A DNA stretch of 5,636 nucleotides from Rhodospirillales bacterium (GCA_023266795.1 JAHFPI010000025.1:7787-13422), one strand, 5' to 3'. Positions 1 to 5,636 are shown, numbered from the stretch's first letter. Notes: a model not told the origin generated them from the letters alone. Made by a program: numbers and translations.

Positions 1-157
1 AGTAGTTGATGCCGCTATCGCTTTTTGCCGAGATGGGGCCAACTGCCCAGTCGGCGGCGGGCGGGCTCAGGCTCACGCTGGCGGCAGAAGCCGTCTGCGC
101 AAAACCGCACAAAAATACTATTGCCACACAGGGCCTGAAAAAACGTTGCCAGATCAT
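1..157 (-). CDS. Exported hypothetical protein, N-terminal part only (runs off left edge)
   Basis: Only the first 52 codons are visible. The ATG at 157-155 opens a classic Sec signal peptide: a short n-region with Arg5 and Arg8, a hydrophobic core at residues 9-20 (PCVAIVFLCGFA), and an Ala-Ser-Ala cleavage site after residue 25. The mature start contains Asp36-Trp37-Ala-Val39-Gly40 and later Gly49-Ile-Asn-Tyr52. These match the Asn-Trp-Asn-Val-Gly and Gly-Ala-Thr-Tyr-Cys landmarks at the start of the neighbouring upstream gene product, so the two look like tandem paralogues. It starts 25 bp after the stop codon of that gene on the same strand, which suggests one operon. No strong Shine-Dalgarno is visible before the ATG, so coupling to upstream translation is plausible. 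The function is unknown; a periplasmic location is inferred from the signal peptide. Confidence 0.8.
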   Translation of the reverse strand, partial: MIWQRFFRPCVAIVFLCGFAQTASAASVSLSPPAADWAVGPISAKSDSGINY

Positions 158-182
158 TCTATATTTTTACCCGCATTAATCA

Positions 183-1766
183 TTATTGAACAACGACAGT
201 TTGCCAGTCATCCTTAGAACTCGGAGGCGCCGGATCCCTGAATCTGAATTTTATCGGCAGGGAAGGGGCGTTCCGCTCTATGGCATGTGGTGTTATAGCA
301 GGCATATAAGCCTCTTTGCTACCGGAAAAATTGCTGCCCCTGTTTCCGGCGGCGGGCTCGATGGAGGACACCGCCCCCTTGCTGTTTTCCATAGCTGAAA
401 TTCTCATGAGCGACAGCTCTTTTTCTTTTGTGTCGAGGGCTGCCTGTAAAATTCTGTTTTGCCTGTTTTGCGCGTCCAGTTGCGCCGCCAGATTATCCTT
501 CTGCATGGCGACCGACATCATCTGGTTTTCAAGCATGGAGGCCTGCTGGCGGGATTCGTCGAGCTCTGCTTTCACCTTGCTGAAAAGGGACTTGCCCTGC
601 CTGTCTTGAGAGTCCAGCCGGACCATTAAATCGCTTTTTTCATGTTCCGCGTAGGTGAGTTGTGACTGTAGCTCAGCCACGCGTTGACGGGACTGGGCGA
701 GATCTCCCTGCGCCCGGGCGGCGTCCGCCGTCGCGGATCTTTGCAGGGACTCCATATCCGTGAACTGTTTTTGCAGGGTGTCGTATTGCGCCGTTTTGTC
801 CGTCAACATGCCCTGCAGCCGTTCAACGACCGCCGTCTGGTCGAGGTTCAGGCCGGAAAATTTGGTCTGGAGATTGGCAAGCGTTTTTTTATCTTCGGCG
901 GAAATCGCTTTGACTGTGGATAGCTCATGATCCTTCGCGTCAAGCGCGGCCTGCAGAACTTTGGAATTCCTGTCCTGCGCTTCCAGCCCTGCGGCCAATG
1001 CGTCCTTCTGCTGTTTCAACTGCTCGAATTTATTTTTGAGATCATCCTGCGCCGCCTGCGCCAGAGCAAGCTTTCTTTTGAGGTCTGCATTTTCTCCGGC
1101 GGCGGCGTTGTCAGTTTCAGCCGCAGCAGAATGCTTTGTCATTTCCACCGGAGGCGGCGGTGCCCGTTGTTCATCAGCATACGGATCTATTTTTGCCGTG
1201 AGAGGCGCTTTTTCCACCGGCGGCACCGGCATCGCTGCCGTTTTTGGCCCCTGTTGCGGCGGGGGGAGAAGCTTGGCCGCGCAATCCATCAGCGCGGTGA
1301 ATGAGCCGGAGAATTGATGGACGGCGAAGGCCATGCTCATTCCCGGCAGCCAGATCCTGAGATTCCCGTCATCGCCGATGGAATTGTAAAAATCGTTTTT
1401 CAGCCCCGTTTGCACGATGACGGAGTGCGTACTGCTGGCATGGGCGATGAATTTGCGCGCCTTGACATCGTCCGTTTGCATGGCGACTTCGTAGGCTGTT
1501 CCGGGATGAAAGAAATTTTCACGGAAATCTATCGCAATCGAGCCGAAGCCCCGTGGGTTGCTGGCGAAAGCCAGTGCGGTTTCCTTATCAAACTGGCTTA
1601 TCATCGCGCAATAAGTCGCGCCCTGCGTGCGGACGATGCCGACATTCCAGTTATCCTGTTGATTTAACGAGCCTAAATCGACGGCGGGTGCGGCAGATGC
1701 CGCAGTTGACGTCAAAATAGCGAGAGCAGAAAGCGTTAAAAGCGATAAAAACCCGGAACGACGCAT
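183..1766 (-). CDS. Exported protein: Cys-containing N-terminal domain, Pro-rich linker, long coiled coil
   Basis: This is a 527-residue protein of unrecognised family. I chose the start at 1766 because a signal peptide (MRRSGF, hydrophobic stretch LSLLTLSALAILTS, Ala-Ser-Ala cleavage near residue 25) follows at once and GAGAG lies 8 nt upstream (plus-strand 1775-1779). An in-frame ATG at 1808 would add 14 residues. Residues 39-166 form a compact domain with Trp40, Val42, Gly43 and two cysteines, Cys53 and Cys162, which could pair in the periplasm. Its size and WxV-type opening loosely recall invasion-associated locus B (IalB-like) proteins, but I cannot assign it. Residues 167-208 are rich in Pro and Ala. 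Residues about 226-465 are Lys/Glu/Gln/Leu-rich heptad-like coiled coil and contain a motif repeated three times. A polar tail follows, ending DDWQTVVVQ. The domain order suggests a periplasmic scaffold or oligomerising protein. It heads a probable two-gene operon with the related gene at 1-157. Confidence 0.85.
   Translation of the reverse strand: MRRSGFLSLLTLSALAILTSTAASAAPAVDLGSLNQQDNWNVGIVRTQGATYCAMISQFDKETALAFASNPRGFGSIAIDFRENFFHPGTAYEVAMQTDDVKARKFIAHASSTHSVIVQTGLKNDFYNSIGDDGNLRIWLPGMSMAFAVHQFSGSFTALMDCAAKLLPPPQQGPKTAAMPVPPVEKAPLTAKIDPYADEQRAPPPPVEMTKHSAAAETDNAAAGENADLKRKLALAQAAQDDLKNKFEQLKQQKDALAAGLEAQDRNSKVLQAALDAKDHELSTVKAISAEDKKTLANLQTKFSGLNLDQTAVVERLQGMLTDKTAQYDTLQKQFTDMESLQRSATADAARAQGDLAQSRQRVAELQSQLTYAEHEKSDLMVRLDSQDRQGKSLFSKVKAELDESRQQASMLENQMMSVAMQKDNLAAQLDAQNRQNRILQAALDTKEKELSLMRISAMENSKGAVSSIEPAAGNRGSNFSGSKEAYMPAITPHAIERNAPSLPIKFRFRDPAPPSSKDDWQTVVVQ
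402..533 (-). repeat. Coiled-coil repeat copy 3 within the exported protein gene
   Basis: Encodes residues 412-455, with L-AAQ-L-D-A-Q-N-R-QNRI-L followed by QAALDTKEKEL. It aligns without gaps to copy 1, 169 residues upstream. This is an internal duplication, because the shared residues (Gln, Arg, Ala-Ala-Leu-Asp, Glu-Leu) go beyond the generic heptad pattern. Confidence 0.7.
564..671 (-). repeat. Coiled-coil repeat copy 2 (diverged) within the exported protein gene
   Basis: Encodes residues 366-401. It keeps the signature as L-MVR-L-D-S-Q-D-R-QGKS-L in the same register as the other copies, but the QAALD segment after it has been lost. Only 9 of the first 29 residues match copy 1, so this is the weakest copy. 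Confidence 0.5.
909..1040 (-). repeat. Coiled-coil repeat copy 1 within the exported protein gene
   Basis: Encodes residues 243-286 of the 527-residue protein. It carries the signature L-x3-L-[DE]-x-Q-[DN]-R-x4-L followed by QAALDAKDHEL. By my manual alignment it is identical to copy 3 at 22 of 44 residues, with no gaps. Confidence 0.7.
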
Positions 1767-1774
1767 AATCTTTT

Positions 1775-1819
1775 CTCTCAGAGGAATTATCAATGCTTGG
1801 TGATTCACACTCTATTATG
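1775..1819 (-). promoter_or_regulatory. Candidate -10 and ribosome binding site of the exported-protein operon
   Basis: On the minus strand a CATAAT hexamer (plus-strand 1814-1819) could be a -10 box. I find no good -35 box at 16-18 bp. Transcription from it would begin near 1807, leaving no leader for the ATG at 1808 but about 40 nt before the ATG at 1766. GAGAG (1775-1779) sits 8 nt before the 1766 start. Both observations favour the shorter protein. Confidence 0.25.
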
Positions 1820-2000
1820 TTTTTACATTTTTCTGAATATGATTTTCCGTTTTCTGACCAAAACTCGCCAAATTTGCCATGTTTATAGAAAATAAAACGC
1901 GATTAACGGCATTTTAACCACTGTCCCCGATAATGGGCGTCCTAACTACCTCTACGCGTACTGATTCTTTAACAACCTAACATTCAACGGAGATAAATAC
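1809..2000. other. Divergent intergenic region between the exported-protein operon and the AhpD-like gene
   Basis: This 192-bp region must hold the promoters of both flanking genes. It is AT-rich, with runs such as those at 1819-1832 and 1881-1897. TTGCCA (1874-1879) and TATAGA (1884-1889) are promoter-like hexamers but are wrongly spaced for one promoter. An 8-bp direct repeat TTTTCTGA occurs at 1829-1836 and 1850-1857. I see no small gene or structured RNA in it. Confidence 0.6.
1989..1992 (+). promoter_or_regulatory. Ribosome binding site of the AhpD-like gene
   Basis: GGAG lies 8 nt before the ATG at 2001 in a good Shine-Dalgarno position, and fixes the start of this gene. Confidence 0.7.
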
Positions 2001-2585
2001 ATGACGACATTTACCGTACATACGCCTAAAACCGCTCCAGAAAAATCCAGAGAAATTCTGAAAAACTGGCAAGACAAACTCGGCTTTTCCCCTAACGTGC
2101 TGGGTGTAATGGCAGAGTCGCCCGCCCTTCTGAGAGGCTATAGCGATATTTTCGCTGCTACGGAGCGCGACAATTTCTCGCCGATTGAACGTGAAGTCAT
2201 CCACATGACCATCAGCTCCATGAATAACAGCCCGTACTGCATTGCAGCGCACACGACATGGGCTGAAAAAGCCGGCGTTCCCCGCGATGTGCTGGAGCAA
2301 CTCCGCAGAGAACAGCCGCTGAAGGATGCAAAACTGGAAGCCCTGCGCAGTTTCGTCAGGTCCGTGATGAAAAAAATGGGCCGCGCCGACGAAAAAGATC
2401 TCAGCGTGTTTTACAAGGCCGGCTATACCCGGGCGCATGTTCTGGACGTGATCCTGAGCCTGTCCCTGAACACAATCGGCAACTACGTCAACCATATCGC
2501 TGCTCCGCCTCTCGATAAAGAGTTCGAGAAGAACAGGGTAGAAAGCAACAGGAAGCCTGACGGTCGCGCCTCTAACGCGGCGTAA
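2001..2585 (+). CDS. Carboxymuconolactone decarboxylase/AhpD-family protein with SxxC in place of CxxC
   Basis: This 194-residue, mostly helical, soluble protein has no signal peptide. The core at residues 60-100 is the AhpD-like motif: Glu65, then NNSPYCIAAHT with Ser77, Tyr79, Cys80 and His84. Against the known Mycobacterium tuberculosis AhpD proton-relay residues (Glu118, Cys130, His132, Cys133, His137) the spacing is exact. Glu, the second Cys and the distal His are kept; the first Cys is Ser and the middle His is Tyr. Cys80 is the only cysteine in the protein, so an intramolecular CxxC disulfide is impossible. A second helical part (residues 108-170) ends in the family-like NYVNH segment, followed by a charged, probably disordered tail (172-194). 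AhpD-family members act as alkylhydroperoxide reductases or thiol-disulfide relays, and relatives are decarboxylases. The activity here is uncertain and may use a single Cys. The gene stands alone, is preceded by a good ribosome binding site, and converges on the ankyrin gene. Confidence 0.88.
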   Translation: MTTFTVHTPKTAPEKSREILKNWQDKLGFSPNVLGVMAESPALLRGYSDIFAATERDNFSPIEREVIHMTISSMNNSPYCIAAHTTWAEKAGVPRDVLEQLRREQPLKDAKLEALRSFVRSVMKKMGRADEKDLSVFYKAGYTRAHVLDVILSLSLNTIGNYVNHIAAPPLDKEFEKNRVESNRKPDGRASNAA

Positions 2586-2606
2586 GGGCTTTCTTTAAAT
2601 AAAAAT

Positions 2607-2643
2607 AGGGCGGGGTCCTTGCGGGCCTCGTCCTGTTTTTTTT
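2607..2643 (+). terminator. Rho-independent terminator of the AhpD-like gene
   Basis: A 9-bp stem pairs 2607-2615 (AGGGCGGGG) with 2626-2634 (CCTCGTCCT), including two G-U pairs, around a 10-nt loop. A run of eight T follows at 2636-2643. It begins 22 bp after the stop codon at 2585. Read on the minus strand the two G-U pairs become A-C mismatches, but an ATTTTTATTT tract follows there too. It may therefore stop the converging ankyrin transcript less efficiently. Confidence 0.82.
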
Positions 2644-2652
2644 ATTCTTCGT

Positions 2653-4497
2653 TTATGGGGATATTTCTTTGGCCTTTTTCTTCGCCGGAGCTTTCGGTTT
2701 CCTGTCGCCAAGATGCGTTTCGAGGATGTCCAGCATTTCACCGTATTCGCTGTTCCGGCCAAATTGTTCGACAAGTTCGCGGGCGCAATCATAGGCAGAG
2801 CCTATGTGACGTTCTTCGCGTGTTCCATCGCTGCTGTACAGGTGTTCGGTATAATCAAAAGATTTGAGCGGATCGAAGCCGTATTCCAACAGCAGTTTCA
2901 TGCCTTCGATTTCGCGCAGGTTCAGGCAATAGTGCATCGCGCTTTCGCCGATACGGGAGGTGGCGTGCGGGTCGGCGCCAGCGTCAAGCAAGGCGCGCGC
3001 AACACCATAGCCCTTCCCATGCCCGCCGTAGGCTATGGCGTAATGAAGCAGGCTTTGCCCTTCATTTGCGCCGTTGATGCTTTTGACCGCGCAAATATTG
3101 GGGTCTGCGCCACGATCAAGCAGCAGTTTCGCAATCTCGGCGCTTTTCTCATCCGGCCCGTTGGCCAGTGAGAACAGCAATGGATTAGGATTTCCGTCCA
3201 TGTTTATGCTGGCGGTATCCGCTCTGCCGATATCCGCGCCGTTTTCCAGCAGGACACGCACCATCTCAGGGTCGCGCTGACCGATGGCGCAATCCAGCGG
3301 AGTGGAGCCGTACTTAGTCGCGACGTTGTCGAAAGCGCCGTAGCTGATCAGCAGACTGAGGAGTTCAGATGAACCTTTCCTGCGGGCGGCCATGTGTAGA
3401 GGCGTTTCCTGCGTTTCCTCACGGGGCTGGTTGATGGCTTCGCTGGGGCAGACCTCCAGAATCCGGGAGGCAATGTCAAACCGGTTGTTCATGCAGGCCC
3501 AGTGCAGCGGCGTCAGGCCGTATTCTTTGTCTGGCATGAATATATCGGCTCCTGCGGCTTGTAACTTTTCGAAAAGCCAGGTTTTGCCGTAGACGGCGGC
3601 CCAGTGTGCGGCGGTCTTGCCACTGGCATCCGCTACATCGGGGTTGGCGCCGGCATCAAGCAGGGCTTTAAGGTAGGCATTGTGACAATTCTGGTAGCTG
3701 GCTGCATAGCATAGCAGCGGCGTATCTTCGTTCTCGCCGATTTTCTGGTTGGGGTCGGGGAAGGAAACATCCTGTTTTACACCGTAATCAGTCAGAAGTT
3801 TTTCGACATAGGGCCAGTTGAGCGCCCGCGCCAGCGCTAACGGCGTCAGGCCGTAATTGTCGGCTTTGTCCGGGTCGGCGCCGTCTTCAAGGATTTTTCT
3901 GACCGCATTTCCGTCCTGCCCCTCCATGATCACGGCGAGCAGGCGCGTGGCGCCGGTCTTGTTATCGACGATTTCATCCGGATCGTGGTTTGCGGGGTAG
4001 AGCCATGCGCCATGTTTTACCAACTGGACGCTGACATACGGCCATGCGCGGATGACGGCGGTCTGTAACGGCGTTTCGCCGTCCTTATTGGGCAGGTTGA
4101 CATCGGCGCCGTTACTGAGAACATCGAATATGGGCCCATACCAATTGGCATTCTTGATGAAATAGGTGAGTGCGGTTTCGCGCTCGATGGTAAAGCGAAT
4201 GGAGGTCTCAATGCCGTCATATTTAGGCGGGCCATCCGGGTCGCATTCATAGTGCGGCGGTTTGGCGCCTGCGGCGAGCAGCAGTTCGGCGGCTTGCCAC
4301 CATTGACAGTCAACTACGACGCCCATCGGGGTACGCCCCGCAGCATCTGCCTGATTAGGGTCTGCACCCTGCCGCAACAGGCCGATGAGTTCGTTCAGGG
4401 TCGCGTTATTATCCAGCGCTTCAAGCAGCAGAGGTTTTTTTGCAGAGGCGGCTGCATTTAAAGCGGGGGTTAAAGAGGAATTTTTCTGACTCGGCAT
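2653..4497 (-). CDS. Multi-ankyrin-repeat protein (about 14 repeats)
   Basis: This 614-residue protein is built almost wholly of ankyrin repeats, each a helix-turn-helix of about 30-33 residues ending in a G-A-D/N-P/V-N type hairpin. I place repeats at about residues 22-50, 54-80, 106-135, 139-168, 181-210, 214-242, 257-288, 291-320, 325-356, 362-392, 395-424, 437-468, 479-511 and 514-545. A capping helical pair at 565-595 follows. TPLH-type starts are clearest at 329-332 (GLTPLHWAC) and 365-368 (ETPLHMAA). The ends LLDAGANPD, LLENGADIG, LLDRGADPN and LLDAGADPH are typical. There is no signal peptide or membrane segment; the C-terminus (598-614) is Lys/Pro-rich. Ankyrin arrays bind other proteins, so a cytoplasmic protein-binding role is inferred. 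Export as an effector cannot be ruled out, and the partner is unknown. GGAG at 4505-4508 lies 7 nt before the ATG and supports the start. Confidence 0.93.
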   Translation of the reverse strand: MPSQKNSSLTPALNAAASAKKPLLLEALDNNATLNELIGLLRQGADPNQADAAGRTPMGVVVDCQWWQAAELLLAAGAKPPHYECDPDGPPKYDGIETSIRFTIERETALTYFIKNANWYGPIFDVLSNGADVNLPNKDGETPLQTAVIRAWPYVSVQLVKHGAWLYPANHDPDEIVDNKTGATRLLAVIMEGQDGNAVRKILEDGADPDKADNYGLTPLALARALNWPYVEKLLTDYGVKQDVSFPDPNQKIGENEDTPLLCYAASYQNCHNAYLKALLDAGANPDVADASGKTAAHWAAVYGKTWLFEKLQAAGADIFMPDKEYGLTPLHWACMNNRFDIASRILEVCPSEAINQPREETQETPLHMAARRKGSSELLSLLISYGAFDNVATKYGSTPLDCAIGQRDPEMVRVLLENGADIGRADTASINMDGNPNPLLFSLANGPDEKSAEIAKLLLDRGADPNICAVKSINGANEGQSLLHYAIAYGGHGKGYGVARALLDAGADPHATSRIGESAMHYCLNLREIEGMKLLLEYGFDPLKSFDYTEHLYSSDGTREERHIGSAYDCARELVEQFGRNSEYGEMLDILETHLGDRKPKAPAKKKAKEISP

Positions 4498-4525
4498 GGC
4501 AACTCTCCAGAGGATTAATTGGAGA

Positions 4526-4554
4526 AGTGTATATTATTTTTTACCATATTGCAA
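4526..4554 (-). promoter_or_regulatory. Candidate promoter of the ankyrin gene
   Basis: Read on the minus strand, TTGCAA (4549-4554) and TACACT (4526-4531) are separated by exactly 17 bp of A-rich DNA. Each matches the sigma-70 consensus hexamer at 4 of 6 positions. Initiation would be near 4519, giving a leader of about 20 nt that still contains the GGAG at 4505-4508. It is the best candidate in the spacer but rests on sequence match alone. Confidence 0.35.
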
Positions 4555-4563
4555 TACCATATT
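4542..4563. repeat. Tandem 9-bp direct repeat with central palindrome upstream of the ankyrin gene
   Basis: TACCATATT occurs at 4542-4550 and again at 4555-4563, 13 bp from start to start. The perfect 10-bp palindrome TATTGCAATA (4547-4556) straddles the junction. These elements overlap the candidate -35 box of the ankyrin gene, where a regulator could bind. Confidence 0.45.
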
Positions 4564-4567
4564 ACAT

Positions 4568-4595
4568 AAAAAATAACTTAAATATCAATAAGTTA
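4568..4595 (-). terminator. Weak terminator-like hairpin after the SGNH gene
   Basis: On the minus strand, TAACTTA (4595-4589) and TAAGTTA (4580-4574) form a 7-bp, AT-rich stem with an 8-nt loop, directly followed by six T (4573-4568). It starts 4 bp after the TAA stop of the SGNH reading frame. The stem is weak, so termination may be partial. Confidence 0.4.
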
Positions 4596-4599
4596 GATA

Positions 4600-5589
4600 T
4601 TATTTTTGCTGCTGCAGGGATTTAAAGAACGGTTCAAGCATGGTCTGGCTCCACAGCGCGCCGTAATAGGAGAGGTGCGTATCATCCGAATAAAGCGCAC
4701 GGCCTTCGGCGGCGATCAGGCAGGATTTTTGCTGCGGGCAAAAGGTTTCTGCGGGGTCTATAAAATTCATCGGGTAATTTTTGGCTGCTGCCGAGAATAC
4801 GTCATCGATAAAACGGTTGCGGGCGAGGATTTCCGCATAAGGCCTTTTCAGGGCTTCGGGGTCGCGGCCAAGATATTGCGCCTTGGCCAGCGCCGAGGGA
4901 ACATGCACCAGTTGCGGCGGCACTTGCCTCACGACCCAGACATTCACGCCCAGCGCCCTGAGCTTTGAGACGGTTTCCTGAAAGGCAGCGGCAAAAGCCT
5001 CCCGACGCGTCAGGCGCCGGCCGTCTTTCGTGGTGAAGGATATGAAGGGCTCCCGTGCCGTTTCGGTGCCGCCTTTCTCCCAGCCAAGGGCGTACATATC
5101 CCAGCGTGTGACGAGGATAACATTCTTGATTTTGTTGCGGCTGATGATTTTCAAAACTGTATCGCTGATTTCCGGACAGGAAAATTCGATAAAGTTGTCG
5201 GCGCGATCCACACCGGCCAGCGCAGGGCAGCCGGCGTAAGTAACGATCCATCCGGATGCTTTATGTTCTCTTGCCATGACGGCGACGGCAGGTTCCAGCG
5301 CGTTCGCGTGGCTATCCCCCCATAGTAAAAAATCGGGAGAGGTTTTTTGGGGAACACCTACTTTGCAAATTGTTTTTTCGTCGAGATGGCGCGGGTCAGG
5401 GAACGCGCATTTCTGCGGATCGCGGTTGACGTCGCTTGCCGCTGCTGCGTATTGCAGCACACCGCTGTCAAATCGCGCAGGCAGCCCCCTTGTGGATGTG
5501 CCTAGCAGCCCGATGAGGCCGAATATCACCAGTATTGCGCCTGAAAACAGGAACAGGGATTTTCTTTTGAACACGCCTCCCGTACGCAC
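4600..5589 (-). CDS. SGNH hydrolase-like domain with membrane anchor, C-terminal part of an OafA-type acyltransferase
   Basis: The reading frame gives 329 residues from a GTG at 5589. Residues 11-30 are one membrane helix, followed by GLPARF, the usual entry to the SGNH domain of acyltransferase-3/SGNH fusions. Block I is GDSHA with nucleophile Ser93; block II is YAGCPAL around Gly120; a VTRWDMY strand (160-166) fits block III; and SDDTHLS supplies Asp302 and His305. Six cysteines (61, 75, 121, 138, 284, 290) are spaced so that three local disulfides are possible, which fits a periplasmic domain. In the family this domain works with a ten-helix acyltransferase-3 domain to O-acetylate cell-surface polysaccharide, such as O-antigen. 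Here that partner domain is not in the same open frame: an amber codon lies 21 bp upstream of the GTG. The GTG falls inside a conserved motif and has no good ribosome binding site, so it may not be a true start. The catalytic residues are intact. Confidence 0.85.
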   Translation of the reverse strand: MRTGGVFKRKSLFLFSGAILVIFGLIGLLGTSTRGLPARFDSGVLQYAAAASDVNRDPQKCAFPDPRHLDEKTICKVGVPQKTSPDFLLWGDSHANALEPAVAVMAREHKASGWIVTYAGCPALAGVDRADNFIEFSCPEISDTVLKIISRNKIKNVILVTRWDMYALGWEKGGTETAREPFISFTTKDGRRLTRREAFAAAFQETVSKLRALGVNVWVVRQVPPQLVHVPSALAKAQYLGRDPEALKRPYAEILARNRFIDDVFSAAAKNYPMNFIDPAETFCPQQKSCLIAAEGRALYSDDTHLSYYGALWSQTMLEPFFKSLQQQK

Positions 5590-5636
5590 CGGCTTTTCAA
5601 CATAAAAATACTAGAGGGTTGCGAGGGCGAAGGTGA
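5590..5636 (-). pseudogene. End of an acyltransferase-3 domain, interrupted by an amber codon at 5611-5613
   Basis: Continuing the SGNH frame upstream reads TFALATL, a TAG (5611-5613), then YFYVEKP and on into VRTGGVFKRK. The acyltransferase-3 family characteristically ends its last helix with a motif of the form L-S-Y-x-x-V-E-x-P-x-R, and this sequence matches it apart from the stop at the Ser position. The window therefore holds the last codons of the acyltransferase domain of the same gene, and most of that domain lies beyond the right edge. One C-to-A change (TCG to TAG) would explain the stop. A nonsense pseudogene, a sequencing or assembly error, a natural split into two polypeptides, or readthrough are all possible. 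Confidence 0.65.

Noticed and set aside
927..1317. Plus-strand open frames opposite the coiled-coil gene
   Set aside because: Cys/Phe/Arg-rich translations with no family signature arise from reading the complement of a Lys/Glu/Ala-rich coiled coil.
1767..1808. Longer N-terminus of the coiled-coil protein starting at 1808
   Set aside because: It adds 14 residues before a complete signal peptide and leaves almost no leader after the only -10-like hexamer. It is not excluded, because AGAG lies close to that ATG.
1977..2495. Minus-strand open frame of 172 residues opposite the AhpD-like gene
   Set aside because: It is antisense to a clearly recognisable protein family with a good ribosome binding site; its own translation has no domain and it is a shadow frame.
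2595..2792. Minus-strand frame of 65 residues rich in Arg and Lys
   Set aside because: It overlaps the terminator and the 3' end of the ankyrin gene in another frame, has no recognisable domain, and its basic composition is what an off-frame reading of the Lys-rich tail would give.
4606..4968. Plus-strand open frame of 120 residues opposite the SGNH gene, and similar ones at 4802-5251 (minus) and 5276-5605 (plus)
   Set aside because: The SGNH frame has all catalytic blocks in order, so these are overlapping shadows without motifs.
5611..5613. Genome-wide reassignment of TAG to a sense codon
   Set aside because: One in-frame TAG cannot support recoding. A nonsense mutation, sequencing error or gene split is simpler, and every complete gene here ends in TAA, so the window gives no test either way.

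Overview
The window comes from a bacterial chromosome, most likely a Gram-negative proteobacterium. Evidence for this is the Sec-type signal peptides with Ala-x-Ala cleavage sites, Shine-Dalgarno-led genes, an OafA-type acyltransferase/SGNH surface-polysaccharide modification enzyme and a periplasmic coiled-coil protein. Alphaproteobacteria are a reasonable guess from the general look of the proteins, but no feature here fixes the taxon. All four complete reading frames end in TAA.

Layout: (1) 1-157, minus, is the start of a small exported protein running off the left edge. (2) 183-1766, minus, is an exported protein with an N-terminal cysteine-containing domain, a proline-rich spacer, a long coiled coil carrying a triplicated motif and a C-terminal tail. 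It lies 25 bp upstream of gene 1 in the same direction, and their mature N-termini look related, so the two probably form an operon of paralogues. (3) 1809-2000 is an intergenic region between divergent genes. (4) 2001-2585, plus, is an AhpD/carboxymuconolactone-decarboxylase-family protein in which the first Cys of the CxxC motif is Ser. (5) 2607-2643 is a terminator between convergent genes. (6) 2653-4497, minus, is a soluble protein of about 14 ankyrin repeats. (7) 4498-4599 is an AT-rich spacer with a terminator-like hairpin for the upstream gene, a candidate promoter and a 9-bp tandem direct repeat. (8) 4600-5589, minus, is a membrane-anchored SGNH hydrolase-like domain. It is the C-terminal part of an OafA-like acyltransferase; the end of the acyltransferase-3 domain is readable in the same frame upstream but is cut by an amber codon at 5611-5613.

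The genes do not form an obvious single pathway. The two exported proteins and the acyltransferase point to the cell envelope. The AhpD-like and ankyrin genes look like independent transcription units. I see no RNA gene, CRISPR array, insertion sequence or phage gene. The observation most worth a second look is the in-frame TAG that splits the acyltransferase/SGNH gene at a position where the family normally has Ser.
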